A stretch of DNA of 64,000 bases from Branchiostoma floridae. Its lineage: Eukaryota; Chordata; Leptocardii; Amphioxiformes; Branchiostomatidae. The notes below the pieces were generated by a model. That model made no database searches, had not been told where the DNA came from, and saw only the letters and a program-made list of their open reading frames with translations. Of this stretch, positions 35,380-48,223 are shown piece by piece (position 1 is the stretch's first letter; the number at the start of each line of letters is the position of its first letter). The stretch spans positions 1,485,499 to 1,549,498 of the forward strand of contig NC_049994.1 of assembly GCF_000003815.2 (NCBI RefSeq), given 5' to 3'. The position numbers and the translations under genes are program-made.

Positions 35380-35421
35380 TTATGAAATGTCATGGAGGTT
35401 ATATTTTCACTAGCGTTTGTG

Positions 35422-35457
<36 letters not shown>

Positions 35458-36180
35458 AACAAGATAACTCAAGAATGGCTGAATGGATTAGTTTCATACT
35501 TGGTGTGTTGGTGAGGTGTGATGAAAGCTAAAAATGATTAGATTTTTGGGCCCCTAGCGGCTTCCCTTGGTACTGTAGCGCAACTTCCGGGTTTGCTATC
35601 TCGTGCTCTGAACAAGGTATGGTCACAAATGTTTAGCATTAGATAGCTCTTGTGCGCAGGAATAACTGACATAAGTTTGTGCCCCCTAGCAACTAGTTTT
35701 GGGATAGCAGGGGTATTTTTGTCAAAAAGTTCTGAAGTGGATAACTCAAGAAGGGAACAACGAATTTTTATGATTTTTAGTATGTAGGTGCCATAGACAA
35801 TGTTGTACAAGATAAAATACAAATTATGCAAAATAGGATTACATTTGCATAATTAACGAGAATAATCTATCATAGCAGTTTTTTCAATTCTTGTCCCGGA
35901 CATGATATGTTCTTAACATTTTAGTGGTAGATAGCTTTCAGCGTCATGCCAAAGTGGGGGTAAGTTTCAGCCCCCTACATTTATTTTTGGAACTGCAAGG
36001 GTACTTTTCGAATGACGGATTGACATCATTTTATGCATGAGGGTAGCTTAGGCAAAGTTTTTCAGTTCTTGTGTTTTGTTCATAATGATATACATGTTAT
36101 GCAATGAGGACTTAATTTGCATAATTGATGTGGAAATTGCATAATTCCATTGTTTACAATATCTGGACTTCAATAAATGT
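35380..36180. repeat. Dispersed AT-rich repeat, copy C intron 14
   Basis: Starts at the GTCT microsatellite, includes TTTGCATAATTAACGAG, and ends just before the SINE. Private to copy C. Confidence 0.6.
35418..35457. repeat. (GTCT)n microsatellite at one end of a dispersed repeat
   Basis: Around ten GTCT units in copy C intron 14, directly followed by the AT-rich dispersed repeat. A diverged complementary version (ACAGACAG) is at 40308-40322. Confidence 0.9.
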
Positions 36181-36188
36181 AACAGGTG

Positions 36189-36480
36189 CGGCCAAGGGAC
36201 TGTAGGTTTTGCACCACTCATACCGCACTGTAGCACGTGTGGTGGGTTCTTTAACGTGCCTGAGGTATGGCTCTCCCCAGACACGGAACCTCCATTTTAT
36301 GTCCTATATCCGAGGGACGGCCCTCTATTAAGTACGCATTTTCACCTGAGTAGAGTGAGGAAAGTCGTGTAAAGTGCCTTTCCCAAGGGCACAAGATCGG
36401 TAACACGGCAGCCGGATTCGAACTCGAAACCTCTCGGTCCCGAGGAAAATACGCTGCCGCTGCGCCACGCGATCTCACGC
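36189..36480 (-). mobile_element. tRNA-derived SINE, copy C intron 14
   Basis: On the minus strand the 5' end reads GCGTGGCGCAGCGGCAGCG (A box, 36455-36473) and then GGTTTCGAGTTCGAATCC (B box, 36413-36430), the pol III internal promoter of a tRNA head. The body includes CCCTTGGGAAAGGCACTTTAC. Not a tRNA gene: no foldable 3' half and no acceptor pairing. Absent from copies A and B. Confidence 0.85.
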
Positions 36481-36837
36481 GTTTAGCAGTCGTAATGTGC
36501 AACTCTGAAGGTTCCATATCAAAATATTGTAGTCAGAAATACGAATAAACGCTACCCGCTAAGTTAGATTGGATCACTATTTCCCATTGACCGTTGTGAC
36601 GTACTTTGTTCACTACAGGAGTGGTGGACATCATCCTCTCCTGGGATGCCTGGGTGCCCCTGAGCCGACTGACCTACTGTGCCTACCTCATACATTTTCA
36701 ATTGATAGATGCAGTATACTTCACCTTGGAGGTGCCCATCCACTACACCACATTCACTATGGTACGTTAATGTACACTTCTGTAAAGATTAACTCTGCGA
36801 CAGTCACTAACAAATACAATACTTGTACATTATGCAA

Positions 36838-39412
36838 GCTTTATTGTTTATTGTTTATTGCTCATTAACTCCTTTAGTTCATTCAATGCAACAACTAATC
36901 TTCCAGGAGTAATACACATAATACTTGGACACATACAGTTTGCAACATACACACATACAACATGTCAATAAAAATCATTAAACAAAACGCATGTGCCTTA
37001 TCCAAAAATCATCAAGCCCCTCATGTGTCTTTAGCTAAGTCTCGCATATGTTTCACCAGCTGCCGTCTGAAAATCCTAGATGTGTTCGCAGTTTGCAGCT
37101 CATGTGATAGTTTGTTCCAATCTGTTGCTGCTCTATATGTAAAGGATTTTTTCAGGCTGTTTGTTTTTGGTTTTTCAGTTCTTATGTTTTGCCGTGCCGC
37201 GTGTCTTGTATGATAACTATGCTGGCCCGATACCAAATGTAGTCTACTGTACAATAAAGACGGCTCCCTGGCAAGGAGTACCTTGCGTAATGTACACATG
37301 CTGCTTACATAGAGTCTTTCGCTCACAGTCAACCATGATAAGACATTGTGCATATGTTTGATCGGGGTGCGGTTAGTTCCCAAGGTAAGTCTGCCTGCTT
37401 TATTCTGCATCACTTGTAGCGCGGTGATGTTCTTTTGTGTAGTAGAAGCCCAAACCGCTGCACAGTAGTCAAGATGTTGCAAGGTAAGTGTTTCTGTTAA
37501 CATTTTCACTAAGGACTGATCCAAGTATGCAACACTCCTTCTGATGGCGCCCAGGGACCTAGCCATTTTCTTTATGGTTTCTTCTACATGAAGGTCCCAC
37601 GTGAGACACTCATTCAAGGTGCTCCCAAGTAGCTTCATTGTTGTTACTTGTTGTATAGGACAACCGTCAGCAAACAAGGTGAGTTTCGGTTTCTTTGACA
37701 TTTTGGGTCTACTCCCAAGCAACATACACATTGTCTTATTTGCATTCAAGAACAGTCTGTTTAGCCTCACCCAGTTACATATATTATTCAAATCTTCCTG
37801 TAAATTGACCGTTACTGTCTCCACTGATGGTGAGCACGTGTATGCAGATGTGTCGTCTGCGTACATTCCGGGGACCGTTTCCTTCACGGCAAAAGGTAGG
37901 TCATTTGTAAATATTGTGAACAGCAAGGGGCCAAGGCAACTACCTTGGGGTACGCCACAATTAACCTCCCTAAACGGCGAGTTCGTGCCGTTGAAGTGTA
38001 CGCACTGTTCTCTTCCTGCTAGGTAACTGTCCATTCAATGCACTGCTGTGTCTGAGAAACCGTAGCACGCCAGTTTTTGTAACAGAAAGCTGTGATCCAC
38101 CAAGTCAAAGGCAGCGGAAAAATCCAAGAATATGACCCCGACGATGTTACCCTGGTCGATCTTACGATACCAGTCATCGACTAGTTGCAAGAGTGCAGTG
38201 CATGTCGAGTGATGTTTTCTGTAGGCGTGTTGGTAGGGTGACATCAGGTCATTCACTTTGAAATAGTCCGATATTTGAGAACTCACAACTTTCTCCATCA
38301 CTTTACTGAAAGCAGGTAAGAGACTTATTGGTCTACTGTTCGGCCCGCTTAAACGAGTCGTTGACGACTTGGGCAGAGGAACAACCTTGGCTCTTTTCCA
38401 TGCCGTCGGATACTCAGAGGTAATGAGCGATAAGTTTATGATGTAGCACAGTGGTCTGGCAATCTGATCGGCCGCCAACCTTAACAGCTTGTTGTCGACA
38501 TTGTCAAGTCCAGTAGCTTTCCCATCACATAAGGACAGAAGGTGTTTGTGGATCTGTTCCCAATGTGTCAGTTGAAAGTCAAAACTACAGTCCTTTCCCA
38601 CCATGACCTTATCCCTTATCAGCTGGAGAAGGTCCCCGTTTGTTTGCGAGTCCAACCCTGCTCTCAGAGAGTTCACCTTCTGAGTAAAGAATGAGTTGAA
38701 GTAGTCCGCTACATCACCTGCCTTAGTGAGGATCTCTCCGTCCCGCTCTACAGTACAGGCTGACCGACGAAGCCCTCTACCCATCATTCCATTCAGTGTT
38801 CTCCACATTTCCTTTGGGTCATTTCTGGACTCAGCTATCTTAGATTTGAAGAACGCGGCTTTCTTTTTCCGATTTAGCTTGACAGCTGCATTCTTTAGTT
38901 TCTTGTATATGCACATGTCTGAAACGAGGCCTGACGCAAGAGCTTCCTTCTTAGCGTCATCTCTGAGCCTCATTACTTCTCGAAGTTCATCGCCCACCCA
39001 ACCTGCCGGGTTCGACCTCACAGTCCGTCTTTTAGCAGGAGCATGTTGATCGGCTACATTGCAAAACAATGTTGTAAACAGGTGCAGTGCTTCATTTACA
39101 TCTGACTCATCGTATACAATGTGCCAAGGTACCATGCTCATGTCTTGCTGGAAGTCGTCCGGGTTGAACTTACTGTAGGTTCTTTTATAGACAAATATGT
39201 GGCTGAGTCTTTGGAACCTTAGTCTTCCTTGTCAAGTAGATGATGTTGTGATCCGTAAAACCCAGAGGCGTTGACTTTGTTATTGTGCACCTTTCCTTGC
39301 AGTTTGTAAAAGCCAGATCGATACACGTAGCGGTTCTGTGACCGTTCTTGTTAACTGTAATCCTGGTAGGGTCTGACACAGTTTGAGAAAGGTTGCATCT
39401 TATCATCATCTG
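36838..39412 (-). mobile_element. CR1/L2-like LINE, 5' truncated, in the last intron of copy C
   Basis: Copies A and B lack this insertion; homology to their intron stops at about 36837 and resumes near 39405. The 3' end (low coordinate) is a short AATAAAC-type tandem tail, as in CR1-group elements that end in microsatellites rather than poly(A). The element lies antisense to the host gene. No clear target-site duplication is visible. Confidence 0.8.
37021..39409 (-). pseudogene. Broken LINE ORF2 (endonuclease end plus reverse transcriptase)
   Basis: Three pieces in element order: 39409-39185 is the endonuclease end (VSDPTRITVN, then SDH-like FTDHNI); 39141-38035 is the linker and first half of the reverse transcriptase (PISLLPAFSKVMEKV, FLDFSAAFD); 38034-37021 is the second half (GVPQGSCLGPLLF, catalytic YADD, then the C-terminal region). 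The first two pieces are offset by a frameshift near 39190. The last two stay in one frame, separated by a single TGA where the family usually has a tryptophan, so a TGG-to-TGA change is likely. The element is dead. Confidence 0.82.
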
Positions 39413-39504
39413 CCATCCTGCTAACTAGTGCGTCCCTTTTTCGCTTTTCTGAACGATAAGGCCATGACCAAAGACAGTGAGCTGGGTGGAGGGAATTGAA
39501 AAAA

Positions 39505-40420
39505 TACAAACTAGAGTTCCACGACTTCATACCTTCGCCGAATTATGCTAACCGTTTCCAGTGACATATCAGGAATGTTTCTCACTGGTCCACATTTGCA
39601 AATACTATATATGCTGACATGTTGGTTGATCTTCTTCACCCAAATGACATAATTTGTTTAAAGTATAAATGTCTTCTATCAGCAAAGAAGGCTATCGTAG
39701 TATTTCCTCATGAATTATGCAAAGCCTTGATTTGCATAACTGATGACTAATAGTGTTCACCTTTCCTTACTTTACTTCCAAATACCACTTCACCTAAAAT
39801 GCCGTTATTTTGGGATGCAGATGTATAGTGAATGAATTTTTGTACCATTGAACACTCTGGAATCTTAGCGGTTTTCTAAATAAACCAAATTAGGTCTTCA
39901 TTTGTAGAATTGATATTTATCGATATCCATCTCTTTCTCAATAACATATGTCACGTGTTTGAGAGTCCTATAATGGAATGCAGCGGATTTATAGATTCCT
40001 CGTCATGTATGTAAACGTTAATCATTACTCCTGATTTGCATTACTTAGCTTTTTAGTTTTAGTTTTTGATTATGTAAATCATCACTTTAGCTATCTACAT
40101 ACAAAAAATCATGAAGATTCTGCAGTTGAAAAAATACGGCATGGGGGTCCAAACCTATACCACGTATTCCCTGCCCCAAGAGCTTTGCACCACTATGACA
40201 TCACTACTGACATGTCCAGGTGGTACTAAACCCGCTGCAGTACCTTAGAAAGCCACTAGGGGTCAAATACAGCGCTTGCCCGTCATTTTCTCGACCCCGA
40301 ATTGACAGACAGACAGACAGACACAAACGACACCGAAAACATGACCTTCCTGGCAAAGTATTCAGGTTTTCATTGTTTCACAAAAAAAGAAACTTGTCTA
40401 TCATAAAAACGAACGGGACT
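39505..40420. repeat. Dispersed AT-rich repeat, copy C last intron
   Basis: Begins CTAGAGTTCCACGACTTCAT, the same start as 25273. It continues with CCTCATGAATTATGCAAAG-like blocks and ends with an ACAGACAG run. Confidence 0.6.
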
Positions 40421-40607
40421 TGAATATTACAGAACAAGCTCTTCTCTCATGACCATCGGTTGACTGACTTTCAACATCCGTTTGACTTTTTTCCAGATCT
40501 ATTTCTTCTTGGGACACGTGACTCTATCCTACGGTTTGGCCTTCCTGGTGTCTGTGGCAGTGGAAGTACCATTGATGGGAGTGGAGAAAATCATCTTCAA
40601 CAAATAA

Positions 40608-42130
40608 CTACAAATTACGTATTATGATATTATGATAAAAAGTGACATGGCACATCACATCTGTATTATTGCATGGTATAGATAATAAATCAGTGTATAC
40701 AACGCCGCCAATATCAATGGCTGTAATGACTAATGTGTGCATATTGCTCCTACATATCTTATTACTGAAAATCATTTTGAATATAACACAATAAGATTTA
40801 TAAGTAAGTAGTGCTGAATTTTCTGTGAATGTAGAACTGTACACGGCCCGCCTCAGCGAAGACTGATATGCGGCGAGGATGATACCCTGGGAAACCGGCT
40901 TAAAGAAGCTTCGCAAAGAAGAATTACCGATACCCGTCTCCCTCACGCGCGCCCTCCCGCAACTATATACACCCGCCCCACTACCAGCTGACCCCACTTA
41001 CGCCGGCCCCGACTATCGCTTGCTTATCCGTGGAGGCAAGCGATAATTGAGAGGCCAGCTGGTTCGTCAGGCGGGCGGGTGTTGGGCAGGGGGTGTTCCG
41101 GGGGCGCGTGTTGCGGGGATCGGTAAACCTTGGGCGCGGCTCTAGGAGTCTGCGTTTTCCCAGGGTACGAGGATGAGTGAGTGAGACTGAGAACTGTTAT
41201 TAACACGATTGCTGGTGTCGTGTGAAGCAAAATAAAATCAATGCTTTCCACTCAATGTATCTGTCTTCACATGCAGGATACCTTGTTTCAAACCACAAGA
41301 AGAGCAGTCTTTGAGTGACATACTGCATTTTAGCATGGTAAGGAAAGTTGCATGCAAAGAAGAAGATGGGAAAATATGTTTTTAACAATAATCCATACCA
41401 AGCCACACAAGCTTCTGCCAATTAGCAGACAAAAGTCATACACATCTTACCGTTATCGACACTTTTATGTCCATATATATATATGTACTTCCCAGACCCA
41501 CATCGTACTTTTCTTGGATTAAAATTCAAAACAAATTTGTTCGATAGGACTGGCGATTGCCACTCTGACAACGGATCAATTACCTTAAATGGACCAATCT
41601 AAAGTTATAATAGGACTGTTTGAAGTTCTTGTCATCTTTCTACACTGTCCTATAGGCCTGCAGGAGGACGTGCACACTCCTTTTCCATAAGACTGGTAAC
41701 GTACATTAATCCCCTGTAATGAATATGCAGAAAGGCTATTTCAGCACCGTAATTCCTGAAATAGCTTGGTGACCACATTTATCGTAATCGCCTTCTTGAT
41801 GGAAGTATACGAGCATTTGTTTTTCGAACTTAGATTAAAGCGCTTTCGGGACCCCTTCCCCCATGCAGACGCTCCAACGGGGTGTCACACTTGTTTGAAG
41901 CTTTTTATTGTGGTCATGGGTTTGGGGTAAGGGTCATATGAAATATAACAGAAATGAGGTAACGTTATAACAGAGATGATAAACTTCATCAACTACTGCG
42001 TCTTGCGCATGCTAAGCTTCGCACATGCATATGACGTAGGTGTATCTGCACCAAGGGTGGGTGTGGTTTCCGTGGCCATTTCGTCGTTATTTCACGCATA
42101 ACAGCACCAGTAGATGCTGCTGCATAGGTA
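40608..42130. other. 3' flank of copy C
   Basis: Unrelated to the A and B flanks from the fourth base after the stop. 40850-41200 is GC-rich and contains no convincing ORF. Confidence 0.5.
40684..40689 (+). terminator. Polyadenylation signal after copy C
   Basis: AATAAA 77 nt after the stop, in sequence unrelated to the A and B flanks. Confidence 0.35.
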
Positions 42131-43330
42131 AAGGTGGGTTTACACCTGCGTATATTTTCAAGTGCGCGTGAGTTCCGCATGAAATTTTGTCAATACGCGG
42201 CCGAACGCCCAACATTTGGAATTTTTTGGAATAAATTAAATTGTACGTCGAGCCCATCTGGCGTTTGAATTACGACTTCAGCGTTTTCATTTCGCATGAG
42301 ATGCGTATGATTGCAACTGAAATGCGCAACAAAATTTTCCGTACTGCGAATAGATTCGTATGGGGTAAGTATGTTGGGCGTACGCACACAACGTCTACCG
42401 ACCGCATGCCTGACGCACCTGGTGCTAACTGCATTCCTAACGCATTTCAGGTGTGTCAGAGGAACAGTTTGTGTTACATATACTTTTGTTTGCGAGCATT
42501 GCCAATACAGTATTTTTAAATTTGTTAGAGGAACACTTTGTACTACGTATGCTTTTGTTCACAGGCAGTGCAAGTAGAACATTGACAAGTAAACAGTGAA
42601 GAGTTTTTTTTTTATTTACTTGCGAAGCAGTGAAGCAGTGACACTGTACTTTTACAGTAATGTGGGCTATCATTTACCTTAAAAAATATGTGCACTGTTA
42701 AGATTGTGTTTGTTTTCACTTTGTCCTTAACGATTTCCCCTATCATCTTAGTATTTCAACTACTATAAAAATCACACTCTTACACACCATAAAACGTATT
42801 CAAGATCTTTATCAAACACGTAAATTAAACAATTATGAAACCTTACGCCCTCTTTCAAAGTTGTAATATGGCTCTATATTGCACCTTTATATCACGTGGT
42901 TCTACACACAAAAAAGTACTATTATCAGCAAATAAAGTCAAATATCTGTTACACAAAATGACACGTGTGCTACACAAATTGACCCAGTGCTTCAGCAGGT
43001 TCCTCTACATCTTCCCTTCCCTGGAGGCTCTGTTGGGACCAGTTACATTCATTGTGTCCTGCAAGTTGTGACCATCTCTGCATGCCCCCGGTACAAATTC
43101 GTCGGTCCTGGCCTGGATCTGCCATCTTGATATTTTGATTTTTTTTGTCTGGACTCAGATGCACCTTCGTATTTATTCCAAATCTGGAGTGTGCGTCGAT
43201 CACGCTATCAGTACGCGTAGTATGCGCAACCCGATCGCAGAACGCACGGTACTAAATCGTGATCTATGTGTGCATTCGTTATACGGTCGCTCATGCGGCT
43301 AGAAAATATACGCAGGTGTGACCCCACCTT
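42131..43330. mobile_element. 1.2-kb inverted-repeat element (MITE-like)
   Basis: The first roughly 42 bp (AAGGTGGGTTTACACCTGCG...) match the reverse complement of the last 42 with a handful of mismatches; CACCTGCGTATATTTTC is shared exactly. No transposase is visible. It abuts the next element directly. Confidence 0.7.
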
Positions 43331-43656
43331 AAAGCTAAGGGCACAGCCCGCCGTACTTGCAATTTGTCCGTACGCTTTTTGGGGAGGCCACGTCCGCCAC
43401 GTACTTCTGAACACGTTCAGGCTGTACAGGGCAGGCGCGTCGCCCGTACTGGCACGTACGGGGAGCGAATTCACAGCCTGATGGCACACAAAGTTTTGCC
43501 TGCACGTAAAGTTCTACGGCGTGTCTGCGTGCTCCAAAATCCGTCGGATTCCCTACAAGTTCGTACGGAGTTACCACTTACGGACCCCAAAAGATTGCCC
43601 ACGTTTTGGCACGTAGACAGTATTTGTACGTAAGGCGGGTTGTGCCCTTAGCTTTA
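43331..43656. mobile_element. 326-bp MITE
   Basis: Inverted ends AAAGCTAAGGGCACAGCCCG and its complement match over 22 bp with one mismatch. TTA/TAA at both ends may be the target duplication. Confidence 0.7.
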
Positions 43657-44726
43657 GATCTGGACATCTAATAATTGTTGAAATATTAGAATAACGTGTT
43701 CAGATTTAGTCGAGATTCTTTAAAGTCAAACAGTTGTAATGCCTTATCAAACATTCTCAAAGAATGGCAGTGCTGTATCACGTTACAGACCGATGTTGTG
43801 TAATGCTTAGAGTAGATGTTTTGCATTTGAAAACGTTGCAGAGACTAGAAGATAGAATGTCGAGAGACTGGAACAACATAAAGATGATGCCAGAGTCAAA
43901 AATGCAGTACACTATGCATTTAATGTCAATGATTGCTCTTTGGATTGTTCAATTCACTTTATGCACACCCTGCCTACTAGTTAGGTAACATTCAAATCAG
44001 TACTAGTCTGTTTACTGTGACGAAAGCCAATCCTAACAAGTGACCGTAGGTAACATAGTCTGTGACGTCGGTCTGGTATATGTTGGTTGTTTTGTCTTCT
44101 TTGGTGTGTGACGTTGTGCTTATATCCTATATGATTCTTTTCATGGTGTTAGATATATCGTTGTATCTAAAGTTGCCTAATATTTCTGTGTCATGTGAAT
44201 CTTACTAAACAGGTATGGATTGTGAGATAACATGTGGCCAAAGTCAAAAAGATATGGTGACGATAAGTTACCGGATGGTCTACTCTAATACACAGGCACA
44301 TTCACACACAGACACACCTACAAGACCGACAGGCAGACTGACAAACGCACCAAGTATTAACATGTTTCTGTTATGGACGTAATAAGTATGAAGCACGGAA
44401 TAGGACCTTGATGTTTCTTAGTCGAAGTCCGGGAATATAATATGGCTAAACTTCATTTGGGACGAGAATTCTTACACGCTTCATTGCAAACGGCGACAGG
44501 AGGTATTTGATTGACAGGGTCATTAGTGGAACATTAGATGTCGGTTCCCATGTCCCACATACGATAACACACAGCTGTTGATGATGAACTGTGCGATAAG
44601 TTTTTAACTAGTGTGAAGCCATAAGGTAGCATGACACAGTGTTAATGGGTGAATCCCGGGGTCCATGATGCTGGTACATAAAGTAGTACGGATAAAATTT
44701 AACTTGTTGAATAAGAGGTAGAAAGC
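43657..44726. other. Unassigned intergenic stretch
   Basis: Only short frames without family resemblance. I see no gene or clear repeat. Confidence 0.5.
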
Positions 44727-45545
44727 AAACGCGCGTAAAATTCTTGCACATATCGCGCATCTGCTTAACTATACCCAATTACCTCAACGGGCACCATATG
44801 CAGACATGGGCCAATACACTGTGAAACGTACAATTTGCAGGGGTGATTTCTGAAATTATTACATACATAATAAAAACAGCTGCCGAAAAAATAAAACACC
44901 TTGCATCATCGTCCAACTATGTGTAGAGAACCTGCCAAACCACAAACGTATGCGACAACGGGAACATGCAGATATAGATGCGAACGCGCGTTACATTGAC
45001 GACCAGAGAACATCACGCATCTGCTTGCAATATCTCAATTACAGCATGACCCATATACAGGGGATCTGGACTAATACACCGAAAGATGAACATTTTGTAG
45101 GGGTGTTATTTTTATTGCGTCCCTAATAAAACCAACTGCCGCAAAAACAACCAAAAAAAAAACAAAGTTCATCATCGTCAACCTCAGTGCAGATGACCTG
45201 CCAAACAACGTACGTATGCGACAACGGGAACATGCAGATACCGATGCGAACGCGAATAACTTTGACGATCAGGTAACACCACGCATCTGCTTGACAAATT
45301 CCAATGACACCATGACCCACATACAGAGGATCTGGACCAAAACACCGCAAGACGAACAAATTGTAGGGGTGTTATTTTTATAAAATCCATAATAAAACCA
45401 CCTGCCGCAAAAAAAAGTTCACGTGCATCATCGTCAACCTCAGTACAAAGGACCTGCCAAACCACATAGAATTCAGACAACGGGAACATACAGATACAGC
45501 TGCGAACGCGCGTAAACGTGACAAAACTAAAAGTCTGTCGACCAG
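44727..45545. repeat. Satellite-like tandem repeat, period about 260 bp
   Basis: About three units. The landmark CATCATCGTC occurs at 44904, 45170 and 45426 (spacing 266 and 256). Each unit also has CGACAACGGGAACATGCAGA, a TCTGCTTG block and TAGGGGTGTTATTTTTAT. Units are clearly diverged. No gene. Confidence 0.8.
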
Positions 45546-45644
45546 AGGGTCTGGTCACAGACTAATAACTGCTAACACGCTTAACACGCATGATGTACAC
45601 ATCAACGAAGCGCAACAGTGACGCAAGTGATATGTGTAAAATTG

Positions 45645-45812
45645 AAACCAGGGAAGGAAAACCCTGCACAGAAACCCAGGGATGACACCCCTGCACAGAA
45701 GTCCTAGGGAAGAAACCCTAGCACAGAAAATCCAAGGGGGATAAAACACCCCTGTAAAAAGTCATAGGGAGCAAACCCTAGCCAAAAAGCCAGTGGGAAT
45801 GGCCCCTGCAAC
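45645..45812. repeat. Short tandem repeat, period about 33 bp
   Basis: Repeats of the form AAACCCTAGCACAGAAA...CCCAGGG/CCTAGGG; about five degenerate units directly after the 260-bp satellite. Confidence 0.65.
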
Positions 45813-48223
45813 AATATGTAAATGTGTTATAGTATATACAAGTAGTATTGCATATGGCTAGATGACTGAGTAAAGGTAGACTAGTGTGTAAAATGATAAG
45901 GAAATGCCAGTGTAAATATTTTATAATGATTGTTTTTAGTTGTTTATATTTAGCCGTATGTCCTATGGTGATACAAGTGAGTAGGTGAATATCTTTGAAT
46001 GCTCTGTAATCTATGACTTGTCAATAAAATGTGGAAAAGAGAACTAGAATAATAATTTGTACGATCCGATGTCTAGTAACATCAGAAGGGTGTATATGCT
46101 GTACAACAGTATGTTATATACCTATAATCAGGAACTGTTGTATCATCGTGTCATTGGTGACATCATCATGTGTGTACATGTAGCGTTGAATACGACTGTA
46201 ACGGTGACTCAACATGGCGTGCTTTGGCGAGTCATCATGAGCACAGTTTTTTTCACGGGCTTTATTCATCTTCCTACAAAATGTGCATATCTACAACGAT
46301 CAAAAACTATACAACGTAAACGTGCCAAACATATGGTGACGATTTGTTAGTGCATGTACTAGTATATACCTACAAGTGGTGATTGATAATTCCGTGGCGT
46401 CACCCATAAATGAGATGCATAACTCAAATTTAGGGGCATTATTTTAAAGTTTAAAGCCTTTTACGAATGTCTTTCAAAAGTCAAATCATTATGTTTATTA
46501 CTTTCCGGACGACACGCCCAGTAACGCTAGGGGAGAGAGATAGGAAGAAATCCTGGACAATTGAGCAGTGACCGGATGTGTGTGGATCAAAATGCTCTGT
46601 TGAAAATCAGATATACTTATTTCAAGAAGAAATCCTCATCAAACATTTTAACATTATTTAGTAGATTCAGAGCTCGAGAGGCAAGACCACACAGCTCTGA
46701 TCACATTTCTCTCTTGTTTTCCTCCCGTTTTCTGATTTCCAAATGAACTACGATAGGAAAGCAATGACCAAATAGATTTCAGATTTAGCAGATATTGATA
46801 AGAGACATGACACTTTGCAGTTATGCCCCGAAATTGCAAATTGCAGTGTTGTCATTGGATGAAAAAGTGTAGAATCATTAAATGCGTCAAAAAGAGATTT
46901 GCAGTAATTAAAAGATGTTCACTTATGATACTTGACACAGCATATTATCAAATATAATCATCATATAATCAATATGCGTATAACCTTGAAATACAATTAC
47001 AGTTTACAAAAATGACGAAAACGAACAGACTTATAGATTTATCAGGACAAACCAGCCTTAGAACTGACATATTACGATTAAGATTACAATATATCATGAT
47101 TGTGGTGCCTATTGGGGGACTATCGATGCCTATTTGGGGTCTATAGACGTCTAGTTGCTGCACCTCAGAGGATGAGAAATGATGATTATGAGGCGTCTAG
47201 TCCGCGCATATTTTCACTATTTTGCTAACTATGATGTTTTTTAGGTTCTTCAAATAATTCATACTAAAATTGGCGTTGTTTGGCGGCTGTTGACGCATGT
47301 CTTTCGGAAACATGCCCAGTGAGAAACAGTACAAGCCAGTTAATTGCATGACATCCCCAAATCCCACGGTGGTGCGGTCCTGCTTAATAACTTTGTTGCA
47401 CCATTCGGATAATTGCACGAAATGCACTGGCAAATGAGGTGTGCAATTAAGCGGCTTCTACTGTACCCGCTTTAGAATGGTGCTGTGACGTCACAACATT
47501 CCACCGTTCACCAAACAGATTTGTATAGTCATCATGACGGGAACAGTGACATGCAACTTCTAGTATGGAAAAATGTAAAAAAAAAAAAAAAGATCCGGAA
47601 ATCTTTTGTCGGGAATGTGTTAATCAATGTTTATGTAATCATAAACAAACAAACAAGCAAATTATGTCTGTACGTTACATACGCCAAGCTGTACACTCTC
47701 AAATGTTACAAATTTACTATGTTTCCAAGCACAAATGTACAGGCACTTAACTGTTATCAGTAACTCAAGACACCAAAATTAAATGCGGGTCCCGATTGAC
47801 TGAATAGTAAGCTACGAGGTTGAGTCTATGCATGTGCATGTGTTGTATAGATATAGGTATTGTAATATATGCACAGTTTCAGTCTAAAATTGGGTCAGGG
47901 AAATATTAAACTCCTTTATCCTGGTCTTTGCTCCTGACAGACTTCCAAGGGTGTGGTCATATTGAAATCAACAATGAGCTGCTTATAAGGTCAAGGGCAT
48001 TGCTTAAGTCTTCCCTTTTTTGTCTTATATTTTCAAAGTGAGTAACCACACCCTTAAGTAAAGAAATATACAGAGGACGCCCTATAGCTCCTTGCACAGA
48101 AGTTTCAAACGGTCTGCAAACATCACGCGCAACAGTCCAAAGTTCGGGCTCTGTTGACGCAACCCCCGGCCGCAACTTTACTTAGCTTATCTGGAACAAG
48201 CGGTCGACAGGACTAGTAACAAA
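45813..48223. other. Intergenic and 5' flank of the SLC22 gene
   Basis: No gene seen. Near 47946-47956 and 48051-48061 an inverted pair AAGGGTGTGGT / ACCACACCCTT (CACCC-box-like) lies 170-280 nt before the ATG. 47575-47593 is an A-run. Confidence 0.4.

Larger units (their letters stand above)
28176..40607 (+). pseudogene. NRF-6-like AT3 acyltransferase, tandem copy C (exon 2 missing, exon 3 frameshifted)
   Basis: Exon 1 is intact (28176-28476, 301 nt, signal peptide plus first NRF half). Exon 2 is absent: the sequence passes directly from intron 1 to late intron 2 near 29350. Exon 3 (29482-29585) is 104 nt instead of 97 because of a 7-nt insertion near 29515. Exon 1 ends in phase 1 and exon 3 starts in phase 0, so joining them hits stops. 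Remaining exons: 29813-29912, 30405-30501, 31120-31222, 31434-31601, 32063-32156, 32556-32657, 32919-33087, 33267-33346, 33534-33635, 33918-34029, 34942-35140, 36619-36761, 40497-40607. These keep the lengths of the other copies and are open. The exon 4 donor has changed from GTGAGC to GTGCGC. A LINE sits in the last intron. A protein with only the AT3 domain could still be made from an internal start, but I see no evidence for that. Confidence 0.8.

Noticed and set aside
35418-35457. Considered as a regulatory GTCT (SMAD-like) cluster
   Set aside because: A simple microsatellite attached to a dispersed repeat explains it.
36413-36473. Possible tRNA gene (A and B boxes)
   Set aside because: No acceptor stem or complete cloverleaf; the long conserved body and insertion pattern fit a SINE.
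43764-43988. 74-codon ORF with hydrophobic end
   Set aside because: No homology recognised, no splice or promoter context, intergenic.
44727-45545. CRISPR-like array
   Set aside because: The repeats are 260 bp long and diverged throughout, with no short exact repeat plus unique spacer pattern; the DNA is animal nuclear.
47197-47433. 78-codon minus-strand ORF
   Set aside because: No recognisable family; lies in sequence with repeat-like features.
47957-48175. 72-codon minus-strand ORF upstream of the SLC22 start
   Set aside because: Lies in the likely 5' UTR or promoter of the SLC22 gene with no family resemblance.
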